A DNA stretch of 64,000 nt, taken from the NCBI GenBank assembly GCA_963576735.1, contig OY755170.1, positions 15,360,567-15,424,566 on the forward strand, in the 5' to 3' direction. The notes beneath the pieces were generated by a model, which was not told the origin of the DNA, ran no database searches, and saw only the letters and a list, made by a program, of their open reading frames with translations. Shown here piece by piece: positions 46,946 through 57,933 of this stretch. The DNA is from Bedellia somnulentella. Lineage: Eukaryota > Arthropoda > Insecta > Lepidoptera > Bedelliidae. The position numbers and the translations under genes were made by a program. The first letter of the stretch is position 1; every line of letters begins with the position of its first letter.

Positions 46946-47151
46946 TTGATACAGAAGAATAACACAACTCACACACACTTAAACTTCAGTGAGTTTATTT
47001 AGATAAATATAATAGGAGTTTCCATTTACTATAATATGTGTACACCGTCCCAGCTTCATATAGGAAGTAGCAATTTTGTAATATTTAAGGTATCTGCAAT
47101 TTTTGTTCACTCTTTATGGAATTTAGCGTGATGATATAGCCTTGTTCCTTC

Positions 47152-47495
47152 TGCAGTCGTGTTAGCTCAGTGGGTAAAACACCGCTTATCGTGCAGACGA
47201 TGAGGGTTCAAATCCCGGGTCTGGGCTACACAAATTTGTATTTTCTAGTCATATGTGTGGTAAATTTATCATGTTTATTAACGGTGAGGGAAAACATAGT
47301 GAGAAAAGCCATGCAAGGCTTATTTGTACTTAGTCAAGTGGCAGTGTTATCGTACAAAACGGCGATAGGCCTGCCTCCCTGTCACGTGAGTACACTGTCC
47401 AAGCAAAAAGTGACAATGTCACGTGATGTTCAGAAGTATTCCTCTGCCAACCCCTTCGCGGATCTATAGCGTAAACGTTTGAGTCTTGAGAGTCA
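47152..47495 (+). mobile_element. SINE B, nearly full length
   Basis: Head GTGTTAGCTCAGTGGGTAAA, GGGTTCAAATCCCGGGTCTG. Body and tail are in order to GTAAACGTTTGAGTC. Confidence 0.85.
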
Positions 47496-48045
47496 CTCTA
47501 AAGATATAACAATGTTTGAAATTTCTCTCTCATATTTTAGGAGCCAATTCATTATAGGCATAAAAAACAAACCTTTACTCTATAATAAGTGAAGATAAAC
47601 AACCTCTTGCTACTTTATGTATAACACATGATAACATGAGGTTTTTACTACTTTTGTATATCTGTAAGTCTGTCTGTTTGTTAGTTCCGACTCAGAAGTC
47701 GCTGAATCGATTTATTATCGCAGGCCTTTCACTAGCAGATAGCTGATGTTGTGAGTTGAAAAATAGGCTACTACAACTGTGTGTTGGTGGTATAAGTAGG
47801 CTCAGACTCATAATACTATCAATTCAAGTCCTAGTTTTAGGATGAATTAAGTGTTTTTTGAATAATATTCCAATAGTCAAGTTGAGGTTAAGTTCTTTTC
47901 AATTTAGACATATAGGGCAGAGATGGGTCACCACTGTTTTGTTTATTAATTCCTATGTTTATTAAATATTATCTTGATAGTTAATCGAGTTACTAAAGAA
48001 GGATCGAATAGTCGGCTCAAAATAAATGTAATGGCAATTTATAAG
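47496..48045. other. Intergenic, no feature seen
   Basis: No gene or clear repeat. Confidence 0.4.
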
Positions 48046-48458
48046 CGAATGTTTGACGTGCAATTCGAGAACCATCACCAATAACCTTTATTTTACCATA
48101 TTTCATTCTTAACTTCCAAAAGTAACTAAAGAATTCATAATTCTGAAGTTCTGGCAACCTCTTTTTGCAATTTAAAGCCATGAGTATACTCATGTACTTT
48201 ATCTAGAATTATTATTGCTGTGTAGTGTCGGCTTAGAATAGCACTACCCCATTTCTTCCGGTGGGTGTACGTAAGAGGCGACTAACAGTATTAAGGGATT
48301 TTTGGGCGATGCGGTTGGAGATCCATCACCAACAACCTTTATTTTTACCATCTTTTCCCCACTCTACTTTCCAAAAGTGGCCGAGGAACTTCTAGTTCCT
48401 CAGCTTTGGCTACCCCTTGTAGGGATTTACAGTCGTGAGCATATATGTATGTATGTAT
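48046..48458 (+). repeat. Family A: truncated copy followed by a full copy
   Basis: 48046-48195 has only the second half of the unit. 48217-48458 is complete from GCTGTGTAGTGTCGGCTTAG to the TATG run. Same orientation, arranged head to tail. Confidence 0.8.
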
Positions 48459-49415
48459 TATTTTCTAGACATAGCGGAAACAAAAAACGGAACTTCTCCA
48501 CGCATGTGACAACTTCCTTCGCCAGTAGGTCAATGTATCATGTGATACGCCGAAGAGAACAAAATACTACGGTAACTTTGATGTGGGAACTTCTCACTTA
48601 TCCATTTGCCGTATCGATAATGGTTTCCATATTTTCCCGTCAATTTCTTCATTGTGTGCAGCATCGCTCATCGTGACGTTTAATTGCAAGTATTACGCTC
48701 ACTTGACGAGAGCATTTCTAATCTCTCCAGATATTTTAACGACTAGCTAAAAAGCATTGATGCAATCAGAAACTATTTCTTGTATAATTGGAATAATAAG
48801 AATATACATGACCTTCGTATGACTTAAGTAATTTTGTGAGCTTAGAACAGCACAGCGTCATCCCTTCCAAAGTATCTTATCATGCAAATGATGTAACGAT
48901 ATTACGGTTTAAGTCTTTAGTGAAATTCAAATATTTCTTTTACTACTCCATCTTTATTCTATTAAATTGAAAATAGACTGCTCAAATTATTGCGGTATTC
49001 AGGGGTCGTACCAATCATACCTTGCTATGAAAATATTATTATTTTCTTGTACAGCGGTGGGTACGATGCCAAGGTGTAAATTTATGTAAATCTTTAACTT
49101 ATTTTAATAATTAAGAGTATAAATGGTTGTCATAAACTTGGGAAATCCAGCAATAACTCATACACAGACTTGATTTAGACAGTGATGTAGAGATTTGGAC
49201 ACGGATTCGTATTTGCCAACATTCTTTTCTTAATCGATATTAAATGATTTAAGATTGAATTTCTAATTTAGTTCATCTACTTTACTTCTAATGCCCATAG
49301 ATTCCCCTAACTGGGTAAACAGAGCATCAGAATAAAATCGCAAAATTTAATTTTTTTAATCGATAAGGTAAATTTGATAAAGAAGATTATGCTCCTTGTT
49401 TTCTACTTAATTAAA
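48459..49415. other. Intergenic, no feature seen
   Basis: No gene or clear repeat. Confidence 0.4.
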
Positions 49416-49660
49416 TACATACATACATATACTCACGGCTATATTTCCCTAGAAGGGGTAACCAGAGCTAAGGAATTATAAATTCCTCAGCCACTTTTGG
49501 AAGTTGAGTGGGGAAAAGATGGTAAAAATAAAGGTTTTTGGTGATGGGTCTCCAACCGCATCGCCCAAAAATCCAATAAAAAGCCCCAATACTCTTAGTC
49601 GCCTCTTACGACACCCGTGGGTAGAAGGGGTAGCGACATTCTAAGCCGGCACTACACGGC
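49416..49660 (-). repeat. Family A repeat, full length
   Basis: Minus orientation, from a CATA run to AAGCCGGCACTACACGGC. One of the best preserved copies. Confidence 0.87.
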
Positions 49661-49707
49661 ATAATTAATATTAATTAAATACATACATAATAATTAATTT
49701 ATCGATC

Positions 49708-49850
49708 TCACCTTCCAAAGGTTGTCTGGAAGAGATCGCTTTTAGCGATAAGACCGCCAATTGTACCTCACTGTAAACTGTTTGATCATATTATTATTTT
49801 TGTAAATTTGTGTTTGATGTGCAATAAAGAGTTATTCTATTCTATTCTAC
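49708..49850 (+). mobile_element. LINE or SINE 3' tail with TATTC repeats
   Basis: CTTCCAAAGGTTGTCTGGAA, then AGATCGCTTTTAGCGATAAG, which has a self-complementary GCGATAAG/CTTTTAGCG core, then CAATAAAGAG and TATTC units. I know this arrangement as a common lepidopteran retroelement 3' end. It is 5' truncated. Confidence 0.6.
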
Positions 49851-50004
49851 ATTTCGCCGCTATAAATAAAAAAATAGAACTCAGAAATAGAAATTATACT
49901 CAAAAAAATAACATTTAGTATAGCAAAGTACCAAAAATGCACACGAGTATATTCAGATCAATCCTCAAATCTTCACTACTATCATTTATAATAAAATGGT
50001 AGCA

Positions 50005-50140
50005 GTAATTGGTATAGAAGATGGTAGTATTGAAATCGAGCCCAAGTAGGCGCGGCCGGCAGGTTATACTGACCCAAATATGCCCTGACCGGGAATAGAA
50101 CCGGTTGCCAGGCATGCTGTTGACCGACACTCGTCATCGA
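50005..50140 (-). mobile_element. tRNA-like SINE head (different from SINE B)
   Basis: The minus strand has GGTTCTATTCCCGGTCAGGG (B-box-like) followed by GGGTCAGTATAACCTGCC. No matching tail was found, and it does not resemble SINE B beyond the box. Confidence 0.4.
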
Positions 50141-50604
50141 GAATGTAAGGGCAAGGCGATTTCATCTGTGTCTGTGCTACTTTCGTTATGACTCTACCGA
50201 GGTTTATGATGCTCTATAATATTATTAAAGCTGACATGAATACATGCATTTTTTTATATAGAATGTTTACCTAGATAGCTTAGATTAAATTTCCCTAAAG
50301 TAAGCATAATAATACCATGTGTTCTGCAGCGATGATATATTTGAATAGCACAATATATAAAATATCTTCCAAGACTTCTGTAGGTATATTAAACTAATTA
50401 TTAGCATATTTTATCTATTGAGATCTTTATAAATAAATTAGCGTAGAGTCTTTAAAGGAATATTACAATATTTGTATAGAAATAAATATACATTAAAACT
50501 GCGGCCTAATTTATGTAACAGAGAAATCAAAAAATCTAGAAAGTTTCCCATTTTCTTGTCGTATGTTACGATTATAATATTTTGGTCATGAAATTAAAGT
50601 AGTG

Positions 50605-50690
50605 GCAATTTTAAATTCCTCAGCAACTGTTGGCTAGGCAAAAGATTGTTTGGAGTTGGTGATGGGTCTGCAACCGCATCGCCCTACAAC
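50605..50690 (-). repeat. Family A fragment ending at a MITE
   Basis: AAATTCCTCAGCAACTGTTG to CAACCGCATCGCCC, then cut by the MITE from 50691. Confidence 0.65.
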
Positions 50691-51700
50691 CTTCGATCAT
50701 ATATACCAAAGATACACCAACAAAGCACGAAAAACGGCCTGGGGGGCAATTCTCGCAAGTTCGATATTATTACTATCATAGAAATTATAACAAGTGGTCA
50801 ATGTCGTGTGCAAAATATCACAAAGTGAAATATAGTTCTATTGATCGATTGAAACTGTATTCTCGCACACCATAGTAATTTTTTCTTAGGCACTAAAGAA
50901 TGAAGACCGAAATCAATGATCTAAGCGAATGAATTGAATGAAAGGTCAGTTCAACTGTCATCTTAGTTATGAAAGGGTCTTCATATCTATCAATAATTAC
51001 ATATTTTTTGGTTTGTTTATTTTTTTTTTAACTTGCACTTTGCCGGTAACTAACAAAGTCTGAATTCCCAACTGAACCATTCGGCAACCGGATTTAATTT
51101 TTGAAATTTTTAAATGCCAGAATAATATATTTTTTATAATTTAATAATATAATTAACGTTGAATCAAGTAGACATTATTTACAATCTTCTAAGACTATTT
51201 GATTTATGATCCATTTAATATATTTACCTACATATTAATTTTCTATATATATTCAAACAAAACTTGAAAAGAAAATGGCTACCGTTCGCACGATATCTTC
51301 CAATATCATCATATCGCCTGATCTTGACCACTCGATATCATTATTTGATATATATCATCATATCGACTGGTTTTCAATAGAAATATATCGATCGGATGAA
51401 GTGAGAATAGCTCAAGGCAAATATACATCGCAAAATAACACAAAAGTGATATAGTATCTACCGTGCAAGAATTGCCCCCCTGGCCAAACAGTGCTTTTTT
51501 ATGTGGTAAGCACTGTTTCACTGATAGTCGCGCGCTAGATCTTGCAATCAATAATAGATCTTAAGAAAATAAGTAAGGGTAAGGTCGATAATTGCAGAAA
51601 AATAAAGATTCAATTGTCAAACAGTCTAGTCATTCTCGCGGTCCACTTTTGTGCGTTGAATTCGTATAGAGTGCGGCATCTTTAGTATATATGATCGAAG
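50691..51700. mobile_element. MITE, copy 3, split by another element
   Basis: The ends are CTTCGATCATATATACC (50691) and ATATATGATCGAAG (to 51700), as in copies 1 and 2. The body stops at ACGGCCTGG and resumes at CCTGGCCAAACAG with a 736-bp element between. Confidence 0.83.
50743..51478. mobile_element. 736-bp TIR element with 5-bp TSD CCTGG
   Basis: The ends are GGGGCAATTCTCGCA and TGCAAGAATTGCCCC, near-perfect inverted repeats. CCTGG is duplicated at 50738-50742 and 51479-51483, and MITE copy 1 shows the empty site as CCCGG. Inside are GATATCATCATATCG-type subterminal motifs at the right. No transposase. The superfamily is uncertain. Confidence 0.85.
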
Positions 51701-51814
51701 CCTATATTCATATTTTGATTGTTACTTAATACATCTTTATTCTATTTAAGTTACAGAGTTAAGTTAGTGTTGAGTAGTAAGTTTAATCTATTTGTCTTTG
51801 TACCTGCAAAAATC

Positions 51815-53080
51815 TATACTTATAATAAAGAACGAAAGACCTCAGTTTACGCTTGTTTCCTCGACCTAAGACGAGCATTTGATTTGGTAAACTATAACAT
51901 TCTCTGGCTCAAATTGCTTAAATCAGGTGTAAACAAAAGTATTGTTGAACTTCTGAGATTTTGGTACGAGAACCAAACAAATGCTGTGAAGTGGGGTGAC
52001 GCGACGTCTAGCGTCTATAGGCTAGAATGCGGCGTACGCCAAGGGGGGCTTACTTCTCCGGATCTGTTCAATCTTTATATCAACGATTTGATAGAGCGAC
52101 TGGGAAGCACCGGGGTGGGATGTCACGTAGGTGGGGTTTGTATGAATAGCCTCAGTTATGCTGACGATATGGTGCTTCTCAGTCCCTCAATCAAGGGTCT
52201 TAGAAAGCTGGTTTCAGTCTGTGAACATTATGCTAATGAACATGGTCTGAAATATAACGTTGAAAAGACAGAAATGTTGATTTTTAGGTATGGGAAAGGT
52301 CCGGAGAACGTACCTAAGTTGTTACTTAATGACAGGGAAGTTCAGACAGTAGAGCGGTTCAAATATTTGGGCCATATCCTGACCTTCGATATGAATGATG
52401 ACGCGGATATGGAACGTGAAAGGCGGGCGCTCTCGGTTCGGTGCAATATGCTCGCGCGCAGGTTTGGCAAGTGCAGTGACGAGGTAAAATTGACGTTGTT
52501 TAATTCTTACTGTTTGTGTTTCTATACTTGTCAGCTCTGGACTAACTACAGTAGAAAGGCGTATAGTAGCATGAGGGTACAATATAATGATGCATATCGT
52601 ATCCTCATGAGACTGCCTCGATATTGTAGTGCCTCGGGTATGTTTGCTGAGGCGGGAGTGCCTGACTTTTACGCAGTAATGAGGGCTAGAGTTGCTGCAT
52701 TGTGGGATAGGCTGCGCCGCTCGGAAAATACCATTTTGCAAATGGTTTATAGTGGTTTAAATAGCCCTATCTTTCGTTCTTGGATTGGTACACATTTGAG
52801 TGAGAATCGTAGATAGAATTAATGATTTATACTTATACTTATATGCTTTTACACTTTTTTTTTAGATATATATATTTGTTTTTCTGACTTGTACCCTTTA
52901 CATACATATTTAAGATGAGCCTATTATTTTTTGGTGACAAAAATGATTGTACACATATTATAAATGACGATAAGATTAAACATATGTAATGATGTTATGT
53001 CATATCTGTAATTTTCTAATATGGGATAAATTCCTGAAAATAAATGATTTTTATTTATTTTTATTTATTATTTATTTTAT
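51815..53080 (+). pseudogene. 5'-truncated CR1-like LINE reverse transcriptase
   Basis: Open from about 51719 to the stop at 52816; recognisable protein starts near 51830 (SVYACFLDLRRAFDLVNYNIL, with the first catalytic Asp). Then come VRQGGLTSPDLFNLYINDL (52030) and LSYADDMVLLS (52153), the YxDD active site. A thumb and connector region follows to the stop. The frame is intact, but the endonuclease and the front half of the RT are missing, so it cannot move on its own. The 3' untranslated part ends in TTTATTTA-type repeats near 53040-53080. The clade call is from motif style only. Confidence 0.85.
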
Positions 53081-53081
53081 A

Positions 53082-53211
53082 ATAAATCTGTAGAGAGGTC
53101 AATTCTGTACATGAAATATGTTTTCAAAATAACTATCAGGTGGTGATTAGGGATCGATACTGATGGCAAAAATGCAATCAGTAAAATTTTTGTCTGTCTG
53201 TCTGTCTGTCC

Positions 53212-53250
<39 letters not shown>

Positions 53251-54075
53251 GGTTTGTATGTTCCTTATGGAAACAAAAACTACTCGACGGATTTTAACGA
53301 AACTTGGCACAATTATTCTTCATACTCCTGCGCAGGTTTTTGTATACTTTCCAGCAGAGAAGTAAAGGGGAATTTTGGGAAATTTGGGTAAAACGGGAGA
53401 AGTTACTCCATTTTTTAAGCTTCCGTCGCGTGTGCAGCCTTAATGGTTAAACTTACATAGAAATCATGTGTGGCGGAAATATTCTTCATAAAATTATCTA
53501 AAAAACAATCCTCAACAGTATATGATTATCTTTTTTGGTTGACTCACAATAACACGTGTAATTCCTGATAGCTTAGCAGTTCGGAACATCCTGATTATAT
53601 TTGTTTACTCTTACGTTTGTAAACCTTTCACTCATCCCTAATTTAAAAAAAGGTTACATTATTATCTATTCAATAAAAAAAGAATCATAGAAATCGGTAG
53701 ACAAACACCGAAATTATACATAAAATAAGCCATCGCGCCCGTGATCGAAACCAAATCTTTACTAATTTACATATAACATACTAGATGGCGCCAGTAGTTG
53801 CATCCTACATAACGTAATGATTTATTTTTTAGATTGCTATAAATACTTCATGGCGTTTTATTCCAAAATTTGCTATTAAACGGAAATACTGAACCGTTCA
53901 TTAAAGCGCATTCAAAATCACCAAACTACATTGTTAAGGGAGTGCTATAAATTTAATAAATTAAAAACATTACGCTGAATTTCACAATGCTTGAGCAGTG
54001 ACTGAAGAAAGAAACCTCAGATATTTAAAAAAACAACGCTACCCGTGCGAAGCTGGGACGATCCACTAGTATAAC
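53082..54075 (-). mobile_element. 1-kb dispersed repeat, copy 2 (inverted)
   Basis: Reverse complement of 37284-38325, with the same (GACA)n block (as TGTC, 53190-53250), the same CCCAGCTTCGCACGGGTAGC head (near 54055) and the same end. It starts exactly where the LINE tail ends. Identity appears high along the whole length. Confidence 0.82.
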
Positions 54076-54090
54076 ATAAATAAGTTTATA

Positions 54091-54549
54091 ATATACTAGA
54101 TTAAATCCCGGCTTCGCTCGGGTGAAATATGACTCATAATCATAACTCATAATACTCATCTAGGTACAAAATGTAGGTAGATACTTATGTAGTCAACTGC
54201 TTTCAAGGAATATTAAAAGTAATCATAGCTTCGTTTATTGTTTTCATCAATCTGGTAAAAAAAAACTGCAGAAATTCTAACGATGTTCGGCATAATGTGA
54301 TAATATAAGGTTTATTTCCATTGGGTTTCACTTGAATAAATTTGCCGTCGGGTCCGCGAAACATCAACGACTGAAAAAATTAGTGTTCAAAGGTCCTGCT
54401 TGCGCTAGGCTGAATGTAGTTTGGAAATCCACGCATTACAATGAGGTGATGCACCACAGCCCACTTGTTTTATATCATTGACTATAGCAGATAAAAAAAT
54501 GCCAAAAACGTCATCACCCATCATCAACCATGATTTAGTTGCAAGTGTC
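54091..54549 (+). other. Short fragment of a second GGCTTCGCTCGGG-type element
   Basis: ACTAGATTAAATCCCGGCTT at 54090 is another widespread lepidopteran element start. The rest to 54549 is unassigned. Confidence 0.35.
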
Positions 54550-54554
54550 CTAGT

Positions 54555-55013
54555 ATGGCCCTACTGAAGTGTTTTTTTGTGAAAAAGGTGTCAAAACCAG
54601 TGCAAAAGGGCACAGAGAACACGGTTTTAGATCGCATAGTAAAAGATCTGCACTAGATATTCTTTCGAGGACGGCCATTTGTGTTTCAATAGGACTCTGC
54701 ACCTGCTCATAAGGCCAAAACAACTCAGGAGTGGTTTGTGCGCCAGAATGTCGAGCTATTAAGGCATCGAGAATGGCCCTCACCTAACCCTGACCTCAAT
54801 CTACTGTATTACAAAATTTAGCAGGAATTGGAGAAGAAGGTCTGTTCTAAACCTCACAAAATTTTGAGCAGCCTAAAGTCATCATTGACTAAAGCAGTGA
54901 CCGATATCGACATGAATATGGGTCGTGCTGCTATTGAAGACTGGTCGCGTAGATGGAAGGCTTTTGTGAAAAATAGTGGCAATAGTTCTGAAAAAAAATT
55001 GTGTTTAATGTGA
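54555..55013 (+). pseudogene. Tc1/mariner-superfamily transposase, C-terminal relic
   Basis: One frame with three stops codes the C-terminal half: DSAPAHKAKTTQEWFVRQNV (second catalytic Asp), then WPSPNPDLN (third Asp region), then KKVCSKPHKILSSLKSSLTK and DWSRRWKAFVKNSG. The order fits Tc1-like or maT-type transposases. No terminal repeats identified. Confidence 0.75.
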
Positions 55014-57368
55014 GCTAATTAATTAATTAGAGAGTTTAGATGTCAGTAAAATGTATGACTACTATGGCTGAAAAGATCAGTAGACTCAGTAGAGCATACC
55101 TATCCTAGAGATCAGTAGAAAAAGCCACGCCTCTGAATCTATTGAATAAAATGGCAATTTCGAAATGATCGATGAATTTAAATGAGACCTGAGAGGATAT
55201 CACAAAGTGGTAATTGATAGTCTCTGCGTACTCCGAAGCGAACTAATGGCGCAAGTCAACCACTGCCAATCAAATTGATGCATTAAAAAGTAAGGATTAG
55301 AATTAATTATAATTAAAATTTGCGTTACATAACGAATGCTTTAATTGTTATAAATAGCAAGGCAAATCAAAAATCTCCTGCGCTCTCTACGTCTTTGTGA
55401 GGTGATAGTTGTGAATAACAAAGACATCATCGGAATGCCACTACGTTCAAATCCTATTAATGTTATAAATGTGTAAGTTTAGATGTTTGGATGTTTATTT
55501 GTTTGTTTGAGGCAAAAAGGCTTCTTAAGTTCATCATGTATATGAATGAAATTTGGCAGAAAGCTAGATAATTACCTAAATTATAACATAGGATAGGATA
55601 GGAAAAAAATGATTAACAAAATATTCACGCCTGATTGAATTAAGAGTACCGGAAAAACACCTTGTAAGCTTTGTCATAAGCAAATTTGACAGTATGAAGT
55701 CTGTCAAATCAGCTAGTTGTATTTAAATTAGAATTGGTATTAGAAATGGTATCGTAATTTAATTAGGCTCATCTAATTAAGTAAGCGAAAATACTCGTTT
55801 CTTATACAAGTTTTTTAAACATAAAAATGTAATAAAAATTGAGCTTAGATACTCGCAGGTAGCTGTTTTAGAATCTCGCTGAAATAGCGTGCATTTTTAT
55901 AGGAGTAATTTAGATTGTAGACAATGGAATGTCACAATATACAACAATTATAATACGGTGAAGAAGTCAGTTGCATTACCTCGGCTGCAGCAAATAAACT
56001 TTTTTCTACAGTAGAATTTAGCAGAGTTTTAGTATCATTATATTTAAAATATCATTCGATAAGTTTTAAAATATTATCCGAAGAATTTGGGAAGACTGTT
56101 TTATAAAACTCGGTACATAATAGCTAGTTTCTAATAACTAAATAGCTGTTGTTGTGTTGTCAGTTAACGGTGTCTGCCCGCAGGTGAAGTGAAGTCGGAT
56201 GGCCCACATAACTCCATACGACGAACGATTGCGTGCGCTGATTCAAAACACATACCCATTACAATTATTATTCTTTACATTGCAGCACATTAAGTATCCA
56301 AAATTACCGTCGCCGAAAATATATAAAATATAACTTAGCTTACAAAAAATTCCAAAACATGTAGTTCTCTAAATTCATAAGAAAACTGGTTCTATGCTAA
56401 TAAAATTTTGTTTAAACATTACATTAGCCTATAAGTTCGAGTTGAATGACACCTTGTGAATTCGTATCAACCAAATTATTATTATTACGGTGCAATAGAC
56501 TGGAACCAGGCGTCTATTGTGTATTTTTTGTACACAGCCTTTCTAAGACTGAATGTAAAAAGTGAAGCGGTTGTGGTATAATAAGGAGATATCAGAGACG
56601 TCACACTTAGTTCCAGTAAAATGTCATCTGATTTCGGTTCGTCATCGAGTCATACGCAACAGTGGTTGCCCAACGTTGCATAATGTGAGCGTAATGTGTT
56701 GGCGAAATATCTAATGTCTCCTTACATCCTGCTACAATGTGACTCACGGCTGCTTCGCTGACATACATGCATTGTATCCGTTTCGCATACCTACTAACTT
56801 AATATGCCATCCACACTTTTGTTCTTGATGTCAAATGTATTCGGTGATGCAGCGGGAAAAGGAACACCAATATATTCTTCTGTCAGTATGTGATCCAAGA
56901 CTTTTACAAGTTCAGGTGTACTTCATTTGTGATTACCGTTACATTACGCATCGCTAGTTTCATCAGCACCAATATCTATCGCGTAACGCTTATAATACAT
57001 ACACACTTGTTTAAAATTATACATCTTTTGATTCAATTTAAGAGCTCTATGACCATGTTTAGGTTACTGTTTTTTTTTCTTAAAACTTGCTTTTAATAGA
57101 CCATTTAGAGGCTATATAGTTTGAATACACATATACATTGGAAAGGATCATTTTGAAATGAATGAATTCCAAGTGATCTTGCTAGGTATGTAGATTTTTC
57201 TTGGTATGCATCTCGGATTTTGCTTATATCGATGCTTCCAAGGCAATTGGAATTTCAAGAATTCATAGTTAAATGTGAGTGATACAAGTACAGTCAGCAA
57301 ATGTTGATGATCATACTTCATTTTGTTAATAATTACCCTTCATTTAGTCAAAGAAAGTGTGTGTGTTG
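55014..57368 (+). other. Long stretch without genes
   Basis: Holds one LINE 3'-end scrap at about 55185-55255 (ACAAAGTGGTAATTGATAGT, as at 36685 and 41115). The rest has no recognised gene or repeat. It may be intron 1 of the secreted protein gene. Confidence 0.4.
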
Positions 57369-57622
57369 GCTGTGTAGTGTCGGCTTAGAATAACACTACT
57401 CCATTTCTACCCGTGGGTGATCGTAAAAGGCGACTAAGGGTATAGGGGCTTTTAAAGTGATTTTTGTGCGATGTGGTTGGAGACCCGTCACCAAAAACAT
57501 TTATTATTACCATCTTTTCCCCAATCAACTTCCAAAAGTGGCTGAGGAATTTCTCATTCCAAAGTTCTGGCTACCCCGTTCAGGGATTTATAGCCGTGAG
57601 TATATGTATGTATGTATGTATG
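57369..57622 (+). repeat. Family A repeat, full length
   Basis: GCTGTGTAGTGTCGGCTTAG to the TATG microsatellite. A good example of the consensus. Confidence 0.88.
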
Positions 57623-57933
57623 TTATTCAAAGAAACTATGGAATCTTTTAGCTTATTTATAACTCAGCTTTGACTTAAATTAACAAAAGCCGAATAATAT
57701 TGTAGTTCTTCATCAAAAGTTTTTCAATAAGTTTACTATGAACTTTGCTTGAATAAGGCAATGACCTTTTTTTACTTATTATTTATTTGGTTGTTTCAGA
57801 TACATCAAACCACAACTGTGATGTAATTTCTTAAGCCGCTGTCACATCAACATTTACCACCGCGGAGTCAAAGAATTCGGGGTGCAATGTGAAACCGAAG
57901 CATATGTCGTGAACAATTTGGACAAAATATAAA

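Noticed and set aside
48302..48676. 124-residue ORF MGDAVGDPSPTTF
   Set aside because: The first half is a translation of a family A repeat; the same peptide appears at 12336 and 57464 from other copies.
52322..52741. 139-residue minus-strand ORF
   Set aside because: Antisense of the intact LINE reverse transcriptase frame.
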